Positions 17,048-25,138 of a stretch of DNA of 31,318 bases are shown one piece after another. Source of the DNA: CBDVBD01 sp965372135 (GTDB lineage: Bacteria; Electryoneota; RPQS01; CBDVBD01); NCBI GenBank assembly GCA_965372135.1, contig CBDVBD010000021.1:1-31318 (forward strand), read 5' to 3'. Under the pieces are notes generated by a model. It was not told the origin of the DNA and searched no databases. It was given only the letters and a program-made list of their open reading frames with translations. Position 1 is the first letter of the stretch. Each line of letters begins with the position of its first letter. Position numbers and translations under genes: made by a program.

Positions 17048-18157
17048 ATGGAAATTGAACGTATTGATCCGACCCATCCGAGAGCTATCAAACAATTCCT
17101 GACCTTTCCACTTTCCCTGCATCGCGATTCAAAATATTGGATTTGTCCGATCCTATCGGACCAACGGAAATTCCTGCAGCCGGATAGTCCGTTTTTCGAA
17201 CACGCCGATGGTGAGCTATATTTGGTGCGGGATTCCGGGAAAATCGTTGGTCGAATTGGGGCGGTGGTGAACCATCGGTATAACGAATTCCAGCAGGAAA
17301 AAACCGGATTCTTCGGCTTCTGGGAATGTGTGAACGACCAGGCGGTGACGGACATATTGTTGAATGCTGCTGCGGATTATCTGCGTTCACAGGGGATGGA
17401 ACGCATGCGCGGTCCCGCCAGTTTTTCCACCAATGAAGAATGTGCATTGTTGGTGGAGGGATTCGACTCCTATCCGGTGCTGATGATGCCTTATAATCCG
17501 CCGTATTACATTGATTTGTTGGAAGGGTTCGGATGTAAAAAGGCGATGGATTTACTCGCCTACAACCTTGAGCGGACGGCGATGTCGGAACGGGTTGAAC
17601 GGGGAGCGAAGCTATTGGAAAAGCGGCTTTCGATTACCGTCAGATCGTTCAACAAGAAAAAATTTTGGGAAGAAGCCAAGCGGATATTGGAGGTGTATAA
17701 TCAAGCTTGGACGAAGAACTGGGGTTTTGTGCCCTGGACGGAGCGAGAATTTTTCCATCTCGCCAAAAACATGAAGACTATGGCGGATTTGGATATGATT
17801 TTCATCGCAGAGGATGGTGACCGACCGGTGGGATTCAGCTTGGCGTTGCCGGACGCCAACCAGGCATTGAGGCATATTAAGGGTCGGATCACTCCCTTAG
17901 CGTTGACAAAGTTGTTGAATTATTCGCGTAAGATCAACGTGGTGCGGATTTTGGTGATGGGAGTGATCAAAGAATACCGCAACCGGGGAATCGACACCTT
18001 ATTTTACTATAACACCGGAAAAACTGCGACCGTCAAGGGGTACCATTCGGGGGAAATATCCTGGATTCTCGAAAGCAATATGGAGATGACCCGGGCTGCG
18101 GAAAAAATGGGCGCAAAGCCCTACAAGCGGTATCGGTTCTATGATTATCTTTTGTAA
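17048..18157 (+). CDS. GNAT-fold acyltransferase-like protein, candidate bacterial ceramide synthase (YghO-like)
   Basis: 369 aa. The N-terminal half carries the family signature GPASFSTNEECALLVEGFDS followed by MMPYNPPYYIDLLE. The C-terminal half is a GNAT-like region (FIAEDGDRPVGFSLALPD ... ILVMGVIKEYRNRGIDTLFYY), with RNRGI resembling the acyl-CoA pyrophosphate loop. These traits fit YghO-like proteins. Knowledge of Caulobacter sphingolipid genes (Spt plus a GNAT-type bacterial ceramide synthase) and its position 43 bases after the SPT-like gene suggest that it N-acylates the sphingoid base. That function is inference. I chose ATG 17048 because the upstream TTG at 16943 would run back into the previous gene and give an unusual leader. 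No strong Shine-Dalgarno site is seen. It is the last gene before the AT-rich restriction cassette. Confidence 0.78.
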   Translation: MEIERIDPTHPRAIKQFLTFPLSLHRDSKYWICPILSDQRKFLQPDSPFFEHADGELYLVRDSGKIVGRIGAVVNHRYNEFQQEKTGFFGFWECVNDQAVTDILLNAAADYLRSQGMERMRGPASFSTNEECALLVEGFDSYPVLMMPYNPPYYIDLLEGFGCKKAMDLLAYNLERTAMSERVERGAKLLEKRLSITVRSFNKKKFWEEAKRILEVYNQAWTKNWGFVPWTEREFFHLAKNMKTMADLDMIFIAEDGDRPVGFSLALPDANQALRHIKGRITPLALTKLLNYSRKINVVRILVMGVIKEYRNRGIDTLFYYNTGKTATVKGYHSGEISWILESNMEMTRAAEKMGAKPYKRYRFYDYLL

Positions 18158-18244
18158 ACATTTAAATCATAGTTCCACGCAAATCTGCAATAAGAAACAT
18201 AAATAGAAGATATACACTAGATAATTCTTACTGAGAATAGTGAG

Positions 18245-19318
18245 ATGCAAAAGACATATAGTCGACAACAGTCCCTTTTTCCTAATACTACTGCCAAGTT
18301 TCCATCGACTCGGTATCAAGGTAGTAAATCTAAAATAGTAGACTGGATGTGGGAACAAATTTCAGAATATAATTTCTCAAGCTGTTTAGACGCTTTTGGG
18401 GGAACAGGTTCCGTAGCCTATCGTTTAAAACAAGAAGGAAAACAAGTAGCTTACAACGACTTACTTAGATTTAATTATCAATTTGGTTTGGCACTAATTG
18501 AGAATAATAACGTTAGGTTGAATTCAGAGGAAATTAATTGGATTCTTCAAAGACACCTTGATACTGATTATCCTAGCTTCACTCGTGATAATTTTAAAGA
18601 TATTTATTATACAGACGAAGAAAATTCATGGATTGATCAGACAATTACTAACATTCGAAAACTCGAAAATCCTTACAAATTTGCATTAGCATTTTTTGCT
18701 CTTTGTCAAGCTTGTATAATAAAGAGACCTTATAATTTGTTTCATAGAAAGAACCTATATTTGCGATTTGCTGATGTTGAGCGATCATTTGGAAATAAAA
18801 CCACATGGGATAAACCTTTTAAAGATTGGTTTAGACTATTTATAACTGAGGTAAATAATGCAGTTTTCAGTAATGACCAGGACTGTCGCTCTTTGAACTT
18901 TGATGTCTATGAAGTGCCAGATCAGTACGACTTAGTCTACATCGATACACCATATATTACGCGAAAAAGTGTATCGGTAGATTACTATTGGTTTTATCAT
19001 TTTCTTGAGGGTTTGGCAATGTATGAACAATGGGGAGAGCATATTGATTTTGAATCAAAGCATCGAAGATTAAAACCAATAAAGAGTGATTGGGTTCAGA
19101 AAAATCGAATACATATTGCTTTTGATAGGATATTTAAGAAATTCGCAGATAGTATTTTAGTTATATCATATCGTAGTGATGGGATTCCCTCTGAAGCTGA
19201 ATTAGTTTCAATGCTTAGGAAATATAAGCCTAGTGTCAGAGTTGAGCATTTTGGGCAATATAAATATGTTCTTTCTAAAAATTCACAATCTAGTGAAATA
19301 TTGATAATCGGATACTAA
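18245..19318 (+). CDS. Type II DNA adenine-N6 methyltransferase, D12 class
   Basis: 357 aa. It should methylate adenine within the site cut by the next gene and so protect host DNA. Visible: RYQGSKSKI (23-31), AdoMet motif I DAFGGTGSVAYRL (49-61), ND at 71-72, catalytic motif IV as YIDTPYI (232-238), and ILVISYRSDG (304-313). Motif IV reads DTPY, not the usual DPPY, a rarer variant; the flanking context is otherwise normal. The region between motifs I and IV (about 85-225) is long and probably contains target recognition. It precedes the endonuclease by 16 bases on the same strand, an order that lets methylation come first. Codons and base composition are far more AT-rich than the genes on either side, a sign of transfer. 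An ATTCT-TACTG-AGAAT interrupted palindrome lies just upstream. No controller gene is present. Confidence 0.92.
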   Translation: MQKTYSRQQSLFPNTTAKFPSTRYQGSKSKIVDWMWEQISEYNFSSCLDAFGGTGSVAYRLKQEGKQVAYNDLLRFNYQFGLALIENNNVRLNSEEINWILQRHLDTDYPSFTRDNFKDIYYTDEENSWIDQTITNIRKLENPYKFALAFFALCQACIIKRPYNLFHRKNLYLRFADVERSFGNKTTWDKPFKDWFRLFITEVNNAVFSNDQDCRSLNFDVYEVPDQYDLVYIDTPYITRKSVSVDYYWFYHFLEGLAMYEQWGEHIDFESKHRRLKPIKSDWVQKNRIHIAFDRIFKKFADSILVISYRSDGIPSEAELVSMLRKYKPSVRVEHFGQYKYVLSKNSQSSEILIIGY

Positions 19319-19334
19319 CAATTTGGGAGAAATC

Positions 19335-20108
19335 ATGAAAGCACAAGATTTTAAAAACGACATACATGACTATCTTGATGAATTGTATGGGATATTATCA
19401 ACGGAAACCGGTGACTGGGTAATCAAAGGATTTATAGATGTATTTTGTAATATTTATACCGTTTCCGTCGACACTAAAGTAGTTTCAAAGATTATTGAGT
19501 TGATGTTATATCCGTTAATCTCGAAATTTGCAGTTGAGAAAAATTATAAAATGGTTCCTAGTTCATATCAAAACCATTATCCTGATGTTTCATTTATAGC
19601 AAATGATGGAACCAAGTTTGCATTGGATTTTAAAAGCACATACCGTAAAAGCACAACTACAGTGAATGGTTTTACTTTGGGTGCTTTTACTGGTTATTTT
19701 AGAAATCGGGATTCCAAAAAAAATATTACCTTTCCTTATTCTGAGTATAAAGCTCATTTTGTACTTGGTATCATCTATAGTCGAAATGAAATTAAGCCTG
19801 ATGAAGGTGAAATACACAAATTAGACAATCTTCATAACATTACTTCAGTCGTAAAGGATTTTTCTCTTCTACTTCAAGAAAAATGGCAAATAGCATGTGA
19901 AAAACCAGGAAGCGGAAACACCAAGAATATTGGTTCAATCAAAGATATAAATAAATTGATAAACGGCGAAGGTCATTTTACAAAGTACAATAAGAAAGTA
20001 TTTGATGACTACTGGATGAATTATCTGACTAATGATATGGCGAAAGCGATTGATTCCAATATTCCATACAAGAATCTTGAAGAGTACTGGCGATGGAAAA
20101 GTCGATAA
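19335..20108 (+). CDS. EcoRV-like type II restriction endonuclease (predicted GATATC)
   Basis: 257 aa (EcoRV 245). It should cut unmethylated double-stranded DNA as a Mg-dependent PD-(D/E)xK dimer. Alignment with EcoRV from memory is clear. DTKVVSKIIELM corresponds to DTKVLSTIFELF (E55 for E45). QNHYPD (79-84) is identical, including D84 for catalytic D74 and the minor-groove Q-loop. LDFKSTY (D98, K100) stands for IDIKTTY (D90, K92). GSGNTKNIGSI (192-202) matches the EcoRV recognition loop GSGNTTNIGSI except for one residue. The C-terminal DYWMNY ... EYWRW also matches. This predicts recognition of GATATC with a blunt cut; specificity is inference. The ATG at 19335 is preceded by GGGAGA 3-4 bases away; the TTG at 19323 is less likely. 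Strongly AT-rich, as is its methyltransferase. Confidence 0.93.
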   Translation: MKAQDFKNDIHDYLDELYGILSTETGDWVIKGFIDVFCNIYTVSVDTKVVSKIIELMLYPLISKFAVEKNYKMVPSSYQNHYPDVSFIANDGTKFALDFKSTYRKSTTTVNGFTLGAFTGYFRNRDSKKNITFPYSEYKAHFVLGIIYSRNEIKPDEGEIHKLDNLHNITSVVKDFSLLLQEKWQIACEKPGSGNTKNIGSIKDINKLINGEGHFTKYNKKVFDDYWMNYLTNDMAKAIDSNIPYKNLEEYWRWKSR

Positions 20109-20143
20109 TAAATAAAGAAATTACTGACACTTGAGAGAATTAT

Positions 20144-21682
20144 ATGTTTTCTAAAGTATTATCAGCAGCGGTATTGGGGATCGACGGTTATATTGTCCAG
20201 GTTGAAGCGCACCTGGAAACCGCGACAGTGAAATTTATTACCGTCGGATTGCCTGATAATGCCGTCAAGGAAAGCAAGGAGCGGGTCAGCGCTGCCATCA
20301 AGAATTCCGGATATCGATTTCCCAACAAGAAAGTTACCATAAACTTAGCGCCGGCTGATATCCGCAAGGAAGGCACCGCCTTTGACCTGCCGATGGCTGT
20401 CTGTATCTTGGCGGCTTGCGGCGAATGTTCCCAGGACCGGTTGAAAAAGTTCGTCATCATGGGGGAATTGGCTTTGGATGGTGAAGTTCGACCGGTACAT
20501 GGGGTGCTACCCATGTCGTTGGAAGCACGCAATGCCAACATGCAGGGGATCATCGTGCCGGAAACCAATGCACATGAAGCGGCGATTGTGGATGGTATCA
20601 ACGTGTTCCCGATGGAAAGCTTGATGGACGTGGTGGATTTCCTGAACGGGGAAGTTGAAGTGTCGCCCTTTACGGTGGATATCAATTCGGTATTTTCACA
20701 GTATCAGGAATATCACATCGATTTTTCGGAGGTCAAGGGACAGGAACATGTCAAGCGGGCGTTGGAAGTGGCGGCTGCCGGTAGTCATAATGTGTTGATG
20801 GTCGGACCGCCCGGGTCAGGGAAGACCATGTTGGCGAAACGAATGCCCACCATTTTACCTGATTTGGATATCGATGAAGCGTTGGAAACTACCAAAGTGT
20901 ACAGCGTAGCAGGGAAATTGCCGATGGGGACGTCGCTGTTGGCAACCCGACCGTTCCGAGCCCCACACCATACCATTTCCGATGCCGGTTTGATCGGCGG
21001 TGGCAGGATTCCCAGGCCCGGTGAGGTGTCCTTAGCCCATAATGGGGTATTATTCTTAGACGAATTGCCGGAATTCCACAGAAATGTGCTGGAAGTATTG
21101 CGGCAGCCCATGGAGGATGGCAACGTGGTGTTGTCAAGAGCGTCGGTGTCGCTCAGTTATCCTGCCAATTTTATGTTGGCGGCAGCCATGAATCCATGCC
21201 CCTGTGGGTATGCTACCGATCCGCTCAAGGGATGTAAGTGCAATTCCATGCAGATGCAGCGGTATCGATCCAAGATTTCCGGTCCCTTACTGGATCGTAT
21301 AGATATTCATATAGAGGTGCCCAGTGTCCGCTGGAAGGAATTGTCATCGGATCGGTCGGGAGAACCGTCATCGGTGATTAAGGAGCGAGTGGAGATGGCG
21401 CGATTGATCCAGCGGCAGCGCTTCGAACGCCATAAAGGGTTGTACTGCAATGCGGATATGGAACCCAAGCAGTTGGATAAGTACTGCAAACTGGATGACG
21501 AAAGCATGAGTCTGCTGCGTCAAGCCATTACCAGTTTGGGTTTGTCGGCAAGAGCTTATCATCGCATCCAGAAAGTGGCTCGGACTATCGCCGACCTGGA
21601 ACAATCCGAAAACATCAAGTCCAATCACATTTCCGAAGCCATCCAGTATCGTAGCATGGATCGTGAAGAGTGGGAGATATAA
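20144..21682 (+). CDS. comM: YifB/ComM family AAA+ ATPase (Mg-chelatase-like)
   Basis: 512 aa, full length. ComM is a hexameric helicase that promotes branch migration when incoming single-stranded DNA is recombined in natural transformation; many non-competent bacteria also have it. The N-terminal ChlI-like/Lon-C-like domain reads LGIDGYIVQVEAHL ... FITVGLPDNAVKESKERV ... NLAPADIRKEGTAFDLP. The AAA+ core has Walker A GPPGSGKT (221-228), the RAPHHTISDAGLIGGG segment, Walker B VLFLDELPEF, and a four-cysteine finger NPCPCGYATDPLKGCKC. The C-terminal lid is ARAYHRIQKVARTIADLE. Base composition returns to the host average immediately after the restriction cassette. It starts 35 bases after the endonuclease with GAGAG upstream. 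Whether it has its own promoter is unclear. Confidence 0.95.
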   Translation: MFSKVLSAAVLGIDGYIVQVEAHLETATVKFITVGLPDNAVKESKERVSAAIKNSGYRFPNKKVTINLAPADIRKEGTAFDLPMAVCILAACGECSQDRLKKFVIMGELALDGEVRPVHGVLPMSLEARNANMQGIIVPETNAHEAAIVDGINVFPMESLMDVVDFLNGEVEVSPFTVDINSVFSQYQEYHIDFSEVKGQEHVKRALEVAAAGSHNVLMVGPPGSGKTMLAKRMPTILPDLDIDEALETTKVYSVAGKLPMGTSLLATRPFRAPHHTISDAGLIGGGRIPRPGEVSLAHNGVLFLDELPEFHRNVLEVLRQPMEDGNVVLSRASVSLSYPANFMLAAAMNPCPCGYATDPLKGCKCNSMQMQRYRSKISGPLLDRIDIHIEVPSVRWKELSSDRSGEPSSVIKERVEMARLIQRQRFERHKGLYCNADMEPKQLDKYCKLDDESMSLLRQAITSLGLSARAYHRIQKVARTIADLEQSENIKSNHISEAIQYRSMDREEWEI

Positions 21683-21749
21683 TTTTGTGCAATTCTATCA
21701 AACCTAATTCTGCGGCTTCTTGAAATCAAAGTTTAACAAAGGAGTTCTC

Positions 21750-24700
21750 ATGAAAGAGAAAATGTTGATTACGTTTCTGTGTGCCATTCTGCTTGTAATG
21801 GTGACCACTGTATGGGCGAATCCATACAAGGAAAAGGAAGTCTCCGATCAAATTAAAACGACGGACAGCGATAGGGCGCCCGTAATGTCTCCGTATCGTG
21901 CGCCTGCTCCTGCCCCGTTCGCTTTAGATGAGTTGATCTGGTCAGTCAAAGCCAACATGCCAACAGCCAGATATAGCGGCGCTACTGGCACCTATGGAGG
22001 GGAGCTTTTTGTGAGCCACGGTCGAAGATCCGACGCCGTTCCCTACAACACCAGTGTTGTGGAAGCCTATAATCTTTCCGCGGATACCTGGCGGACTGAT
22101 CCAACCCCCGGTCCCACTGCACGTCGAATGGTGGCTGGTGGGGCGATGTATGAAGGCAATTTTCTCTACGTCGTCGGCGGACGTGCGGAACCCTCCACCA
22201 CAGTGGGAACCCTCGAAATCTATGACATGTCCACAGACACATGGACCACCGGACCACCTTGTACACCTCGTTGGGCACATGCTGGTGCTGTCCTTGGCGG
22301 ATATGTCTATGTCTTCGGTGGTACGCCTGCGACAACGACCCAACGCTATAACATCGCATCCGGAACCTGGGAGAGTCTTGCTTCCATGCCAAATCCTGCC
22401 GGGTGGCTTTCCGGAGCTGCGGCTGCCGGAAAAGTCTACGCCATCGGTGGATCTGGTACTGAAACAGTCATGAGGGAGTATGATCCCGCCACCAACACCT
22501 GGACATTGAGAGCCCCGATCCCTCATGGTCGTTTATACGCCCGATCTGTGGGTGTCAACGATCTTGTCTATGTCGCTGGTGGAGACCAAGCCGGCAATAG
22601 CGTAGATGTTTACGATCCCGCCACCAATACCTGGGTCGCTGAAACTAACATGCCTAACATTATTTCGTGGCAGCAAATGGGGCATGACGCCGGTTCTGTT
22701 TTTGTCATCGGTGGTTCCCCCACCTCGACACCTGTCGTCTATCAAAGTCAAAACTGGCAAGGAACCTTTGGAGTAGTAGGTCAACCAGCCGCCGTTTCTG
22801 ATCTGGAAGCGATTGCCGGTGCTGCAGGTGCCTTATCCTGTTCGCTGTCTTGGGTGAATCCAACCTTAGACGCTCTGGGTAATCCCCTGACAGAACTGCT
22901 CGGCATCCGAATCCTCCGTGACGGCACACAGATCGCTGATCTAACCCCGGCAGGAATCGGTGCTGCTATGGAGTATGCAGATGCTGCCATCCCTGAAGCC
23001 GGACAATACTCCTACACCGTATATGGTTATAATACCGGTGGTGATGGTCTCCAGACCGGCGTGTCTCTTTGGATCGGACCGGACGTGCCAAGTAACGTCA
23101 CTAACTTGGTCATGACACCGGGTGCCAACTTTGAATTGGAAGCTACCCTGACATGGGTTAATCCCACAGAGGGCGCTCATGGTGGTTTCTTTCCCGGTAT
23201 CACGGGTTACACTATCTTTCGTGATAGCGATGAAGGTCATTCCGCAACTTTTGATCTGCCCGGCACACATACCACCTATTTTGACGATTCCGTTCCCGAT
23301 CCGGACTACTATTGGTACGAGGTCACCCCTTATAACGCCAGCGGTGACGGGCTGACTGCCACTTCCAATACCGCCTATATCGGCATTCCGGAAATTTGGA
23401 CATGGGAAGAGGTAACCTACGTTTGGAATGACATTTCCACAATCGGTACCAACGCAGGACTCACCTCTGACGATCAGAACGTAGGACCATTTCCCTTGGG
23501 ATTCGACTTCGAGTTCTTCGGTGGAACCGTTTTTACTTCCATCCGCTTATGTTCCAATGGTTGGCAGTCGTTTACTTCAACAGTGACCACCTACTCAAAC
23601 GTGGCGATTCCAAGTACTGCGGAACCGAATAACTTGATTGCATCCTTCTGGGATGATTTGAACCCAAGTACAGCAGGTACTGCGTACTACTATTTCGATG
23701 CTACTGCCAACACCTTCACCATCCAATACGATGGCTTTGCTTACTTTGGCGCTGCTGGTAATGTTACCTTTCAGGTTGTCCTGGATGGAGATGACAACAC
23801 CATTACCTGCTATTACAACTCTAACACCGGTGTAAACAACAGTTGTACTGTGGGGATTGAGAATGCGGCTGGTGATGATGGCATTCAGGTTTGTTACAAT
23901 GGTGCCGGGGCTTTTATTCCCACTAACAATACCGCCATCCGATTTAATCCGCCTCTGCCACCTTTAATGGGAACCCTTGAAGGGTATGTATATGAGGAAC
24001 AAGCCCCGCAGGAACCGCTTGAAGGCGCATATGTAGTAATTCGTTCCGATACCGGATACACCGATGTCACCGGTTTCTATCATATAGAAAACATCTACAT
24101 AGGTACTACTAGCGCTACTGCCCGTGCATTCGGGTATAATTCGGTCATAGAATCTGTCGTGATAGCCAATGACAGCACCACCACTATGGATTATTACCTG
24201 ACACAACCCATCATCGATGTGGATATAAGTTCGATCGATTTGGCAATACCGGCGAATTTCCCCCATGATGAGGAGTTTAACATCTTCAACAACGGCAACG
24301 GTCCCCTGGATTTCGACATCACAATTCTCGGTGCCGGCACCGACTGGGGTGTGGATGAAACGGATGAACCCTGGCTATCAGCGGTTCCGGATCAAGGAAC
24401 GGTAGCACCGGGTGATTCGCAGACGATTATCCTGTCGTTCTTGATGCCGGATACCGCTAACGTGGGTGATTTCTATCAAGCCGATCTCGTGATCGATAAC
24501 AACACCATCATACCCCAGATCATCATCCCTGTCGAAGTGACAATTATTATCAATGCTGTTACCGGGGATGAAGCGATATTGCCCACGGAATTTGCACTGT
24601 ACCAGAATTATCCCAATCCCTTCAACCCGACTACTACCATTTCCTATGATGTGCCGGTGCAAGGACTGGTACAGGTAGAGGTGTTCGATGTATTGGGTCG

Positions 24701-24848
24701 AAAGGTAACCACGTTGGTGAATGGGGCAATGGATGCCGGCAGGTATCATATCGCATGGAATGCAAGAGAAATGCCTTCAGGTATCTATTTCTGCCGGATG
24801 CAGGCGGAAAGTTTTCATCAGGTTCGGAAGGTTGTGTTGCTAAAATAA
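21750..24848 (+). CDS. Large secreted Kelch/FN3 multidomain protein with T9SS tail
   Basis: 1032 aa from the ATG at 21750, chosen because AAAGGAG lies 6-7 bases upstream and a signal peptide (LITFLCAILLVMVTTVWA) begins there. Rough layout: signal peptide 1-23; five or six Kelch-type repeats about 45-335 (LYVVGG, VYVFGG, VYAIGG, VYVAGG, VFVIGG, with W in each), probably a propeller; two FN3-like domains about 340-540; a nidogen-like beta domain about 545-730 (LGFDFEFFGG ... ASFWDDLNPST); a carboxypeptidase-regulatory-like domain about 735-815 (GTLEGYVYEE ... GFYHIENI); an ASH-like sandwich about 815-925; T9SS type A tail about 940-1032 (YPNPFNPTTTISY, VLGRKVTTL, SGIYF). Predicted surface adhesin or binding protein; no enzyme active site seen. 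It lies on the opposite strand from the propeller cluster and is unrelated in repeat sequence. Confidence 0.92.
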   Translation: MKEKMLITFLCAILLVMVTTVWANPYKEKEVSDQIKTTDSDRAPVMSPYRAPAPAPFALDELIWSVKANMPTARYSGATGTYGGELFVSHGRRSDAVPYNTSVVEAYNLSADTWRTDPTPGPTARRMVAGGAMYEGNFLYVVGGRAEPSTTVGTLEIYDMSTDTWTTGPPCTPRWAHAGAVLGGYVYVFGGTPATTTQRYNIASGTWESLASMPNPAGWLSGAAAAGKVYAIGGSGTETVMREYDPATNTWTLRAPIPHGRLYARSVGVNDLVYVAGGDQAGNSVDVYDPATNTWVAETNMPNIISWQQMGHDAGSVFVIGGSPTSTPVVYQSQNWQGTFGVVGQPAAVSDLEAIAGAAGALSCSLSWVNPTLDALGNPLTELLGIRILRDGTQIADLTPAGIGAAMEYADAAIPEAGQYSYTVYGYNTGGDGLQTGVSLWIGPDVPSNVTNLVMTPGANFELEATLTWVNPTEGAHGGFFPGITGYTIFRDSDEGHSATFDLPGTHTTYFDDSVPDPDYYWYEVTPYNASGDGLTATSNTAYIGIPEIWTWEEVTYVWNDISTIGTNAGLTSDDQNVGPFPLGFDFEFFGGTVFTSIRLCSNGWQSFTSTVTTYSNVAIPSTAEPNNLIASFWDDLNPSTAGTAYYYFDATANTFTIQYDGFAYFGAAGNVTFQVVLDGDDNTITCYYNSNTGVNNSCTVGIENAAGDDGIQVCYNGAGAFIPTNNTAIRFNPPLPPLMGTLEGYVYEEQAPQEPLEGAYVVIRSDTGYTDVTGFYHIENIYIGTTSATARAFGYNSVIESVVIANDSTTTMDYYLTQPIIDVDISSIDLAIPANFPHDEEFNIFNNGNGPLDFDITILGAGTDWGVDETDEPWLSAVPDQGTVAPGDSQTIILSFLMPDTANVGDFYQADLVIDNNTIIPQIIIPVEVTIIINAVTGDEAILPTEFALYQNYPNPFNPTTTISYDVPVQGLVQVEVFDVLGRKVTTLVNGAMDAGRYHIAWNAREMPSGIYFCRMQAESFHQVRKVVLLK

Positions 24849-24861
24849 CTAAGTAAATGTA

Positions 24862-25122
24862 ATGGCGAAAACGCCTAACATGGAGAATCCTTTAGACCGG
24901 GAAGAAATGACCTTGGCGATTATCCGTGCTACCATCGATCGTGATTGCAGGCGGATAATCGCCAAAGAGGTCACCCGGGATGAAGCGTTGAAGTTGATCG
25001 ATAAGAATCGCAAAGAACTGGAACCGTTGATCGGCGACCGTATCCATGTATACGATCTGGTAATCGTCCCCCGGTTCCATCGATTAATTGAGCAGTTCCT
25101 GACCGAGAGCGATAACGAATAA
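24862..25122 (+). CDS. Small acidic/basic helical protein of unknown function
   Basis: 86 aa; not recognised. The sequence is rich in charged residues and looks largely helical (REEMTLAIIRATIDRDCRRI, then DEALKLIDKNRKELEPLI), ending VPRFHRLIEQFLTESDNE. There is no signal peptide or membrane segment and a single cysteine. It starts 13 bases after the T9SS gene and ends 16 bases before the acyl-CoA synthetase, so it is probably translated as part of that unit. No good Shine-Dalgarno site is visible. An open frame also exists on the opposite strand here, but composition and spacing favour this strand. It might be a partner of the ligase; that is a guess. Confidence 0.6.
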   Translation: MAKTPNMENPLDREEMTLAIIRATIDRDCRRIIAKEVTRDEALKLIDKNRKELEPLIGDRIHVYDLVIVPRFHRLIEQFLTESDNE

Positions 25123-25138
25123 TTCATTTGGTGATCTC

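Noticed and set aside
18170..20143. A transposon or integron carrying the restriction genes
   Set aside because: I found no transposase, integrase, terminal inverted repeats or target duplication at the AT-rich block edges.
24849..25127. Minus-strand frame opposite the 86-residue protein
   Set aside because: Same-strand packing with the genes on both sides favours the plus-strand reading; the minus-strand frame has no independent support.
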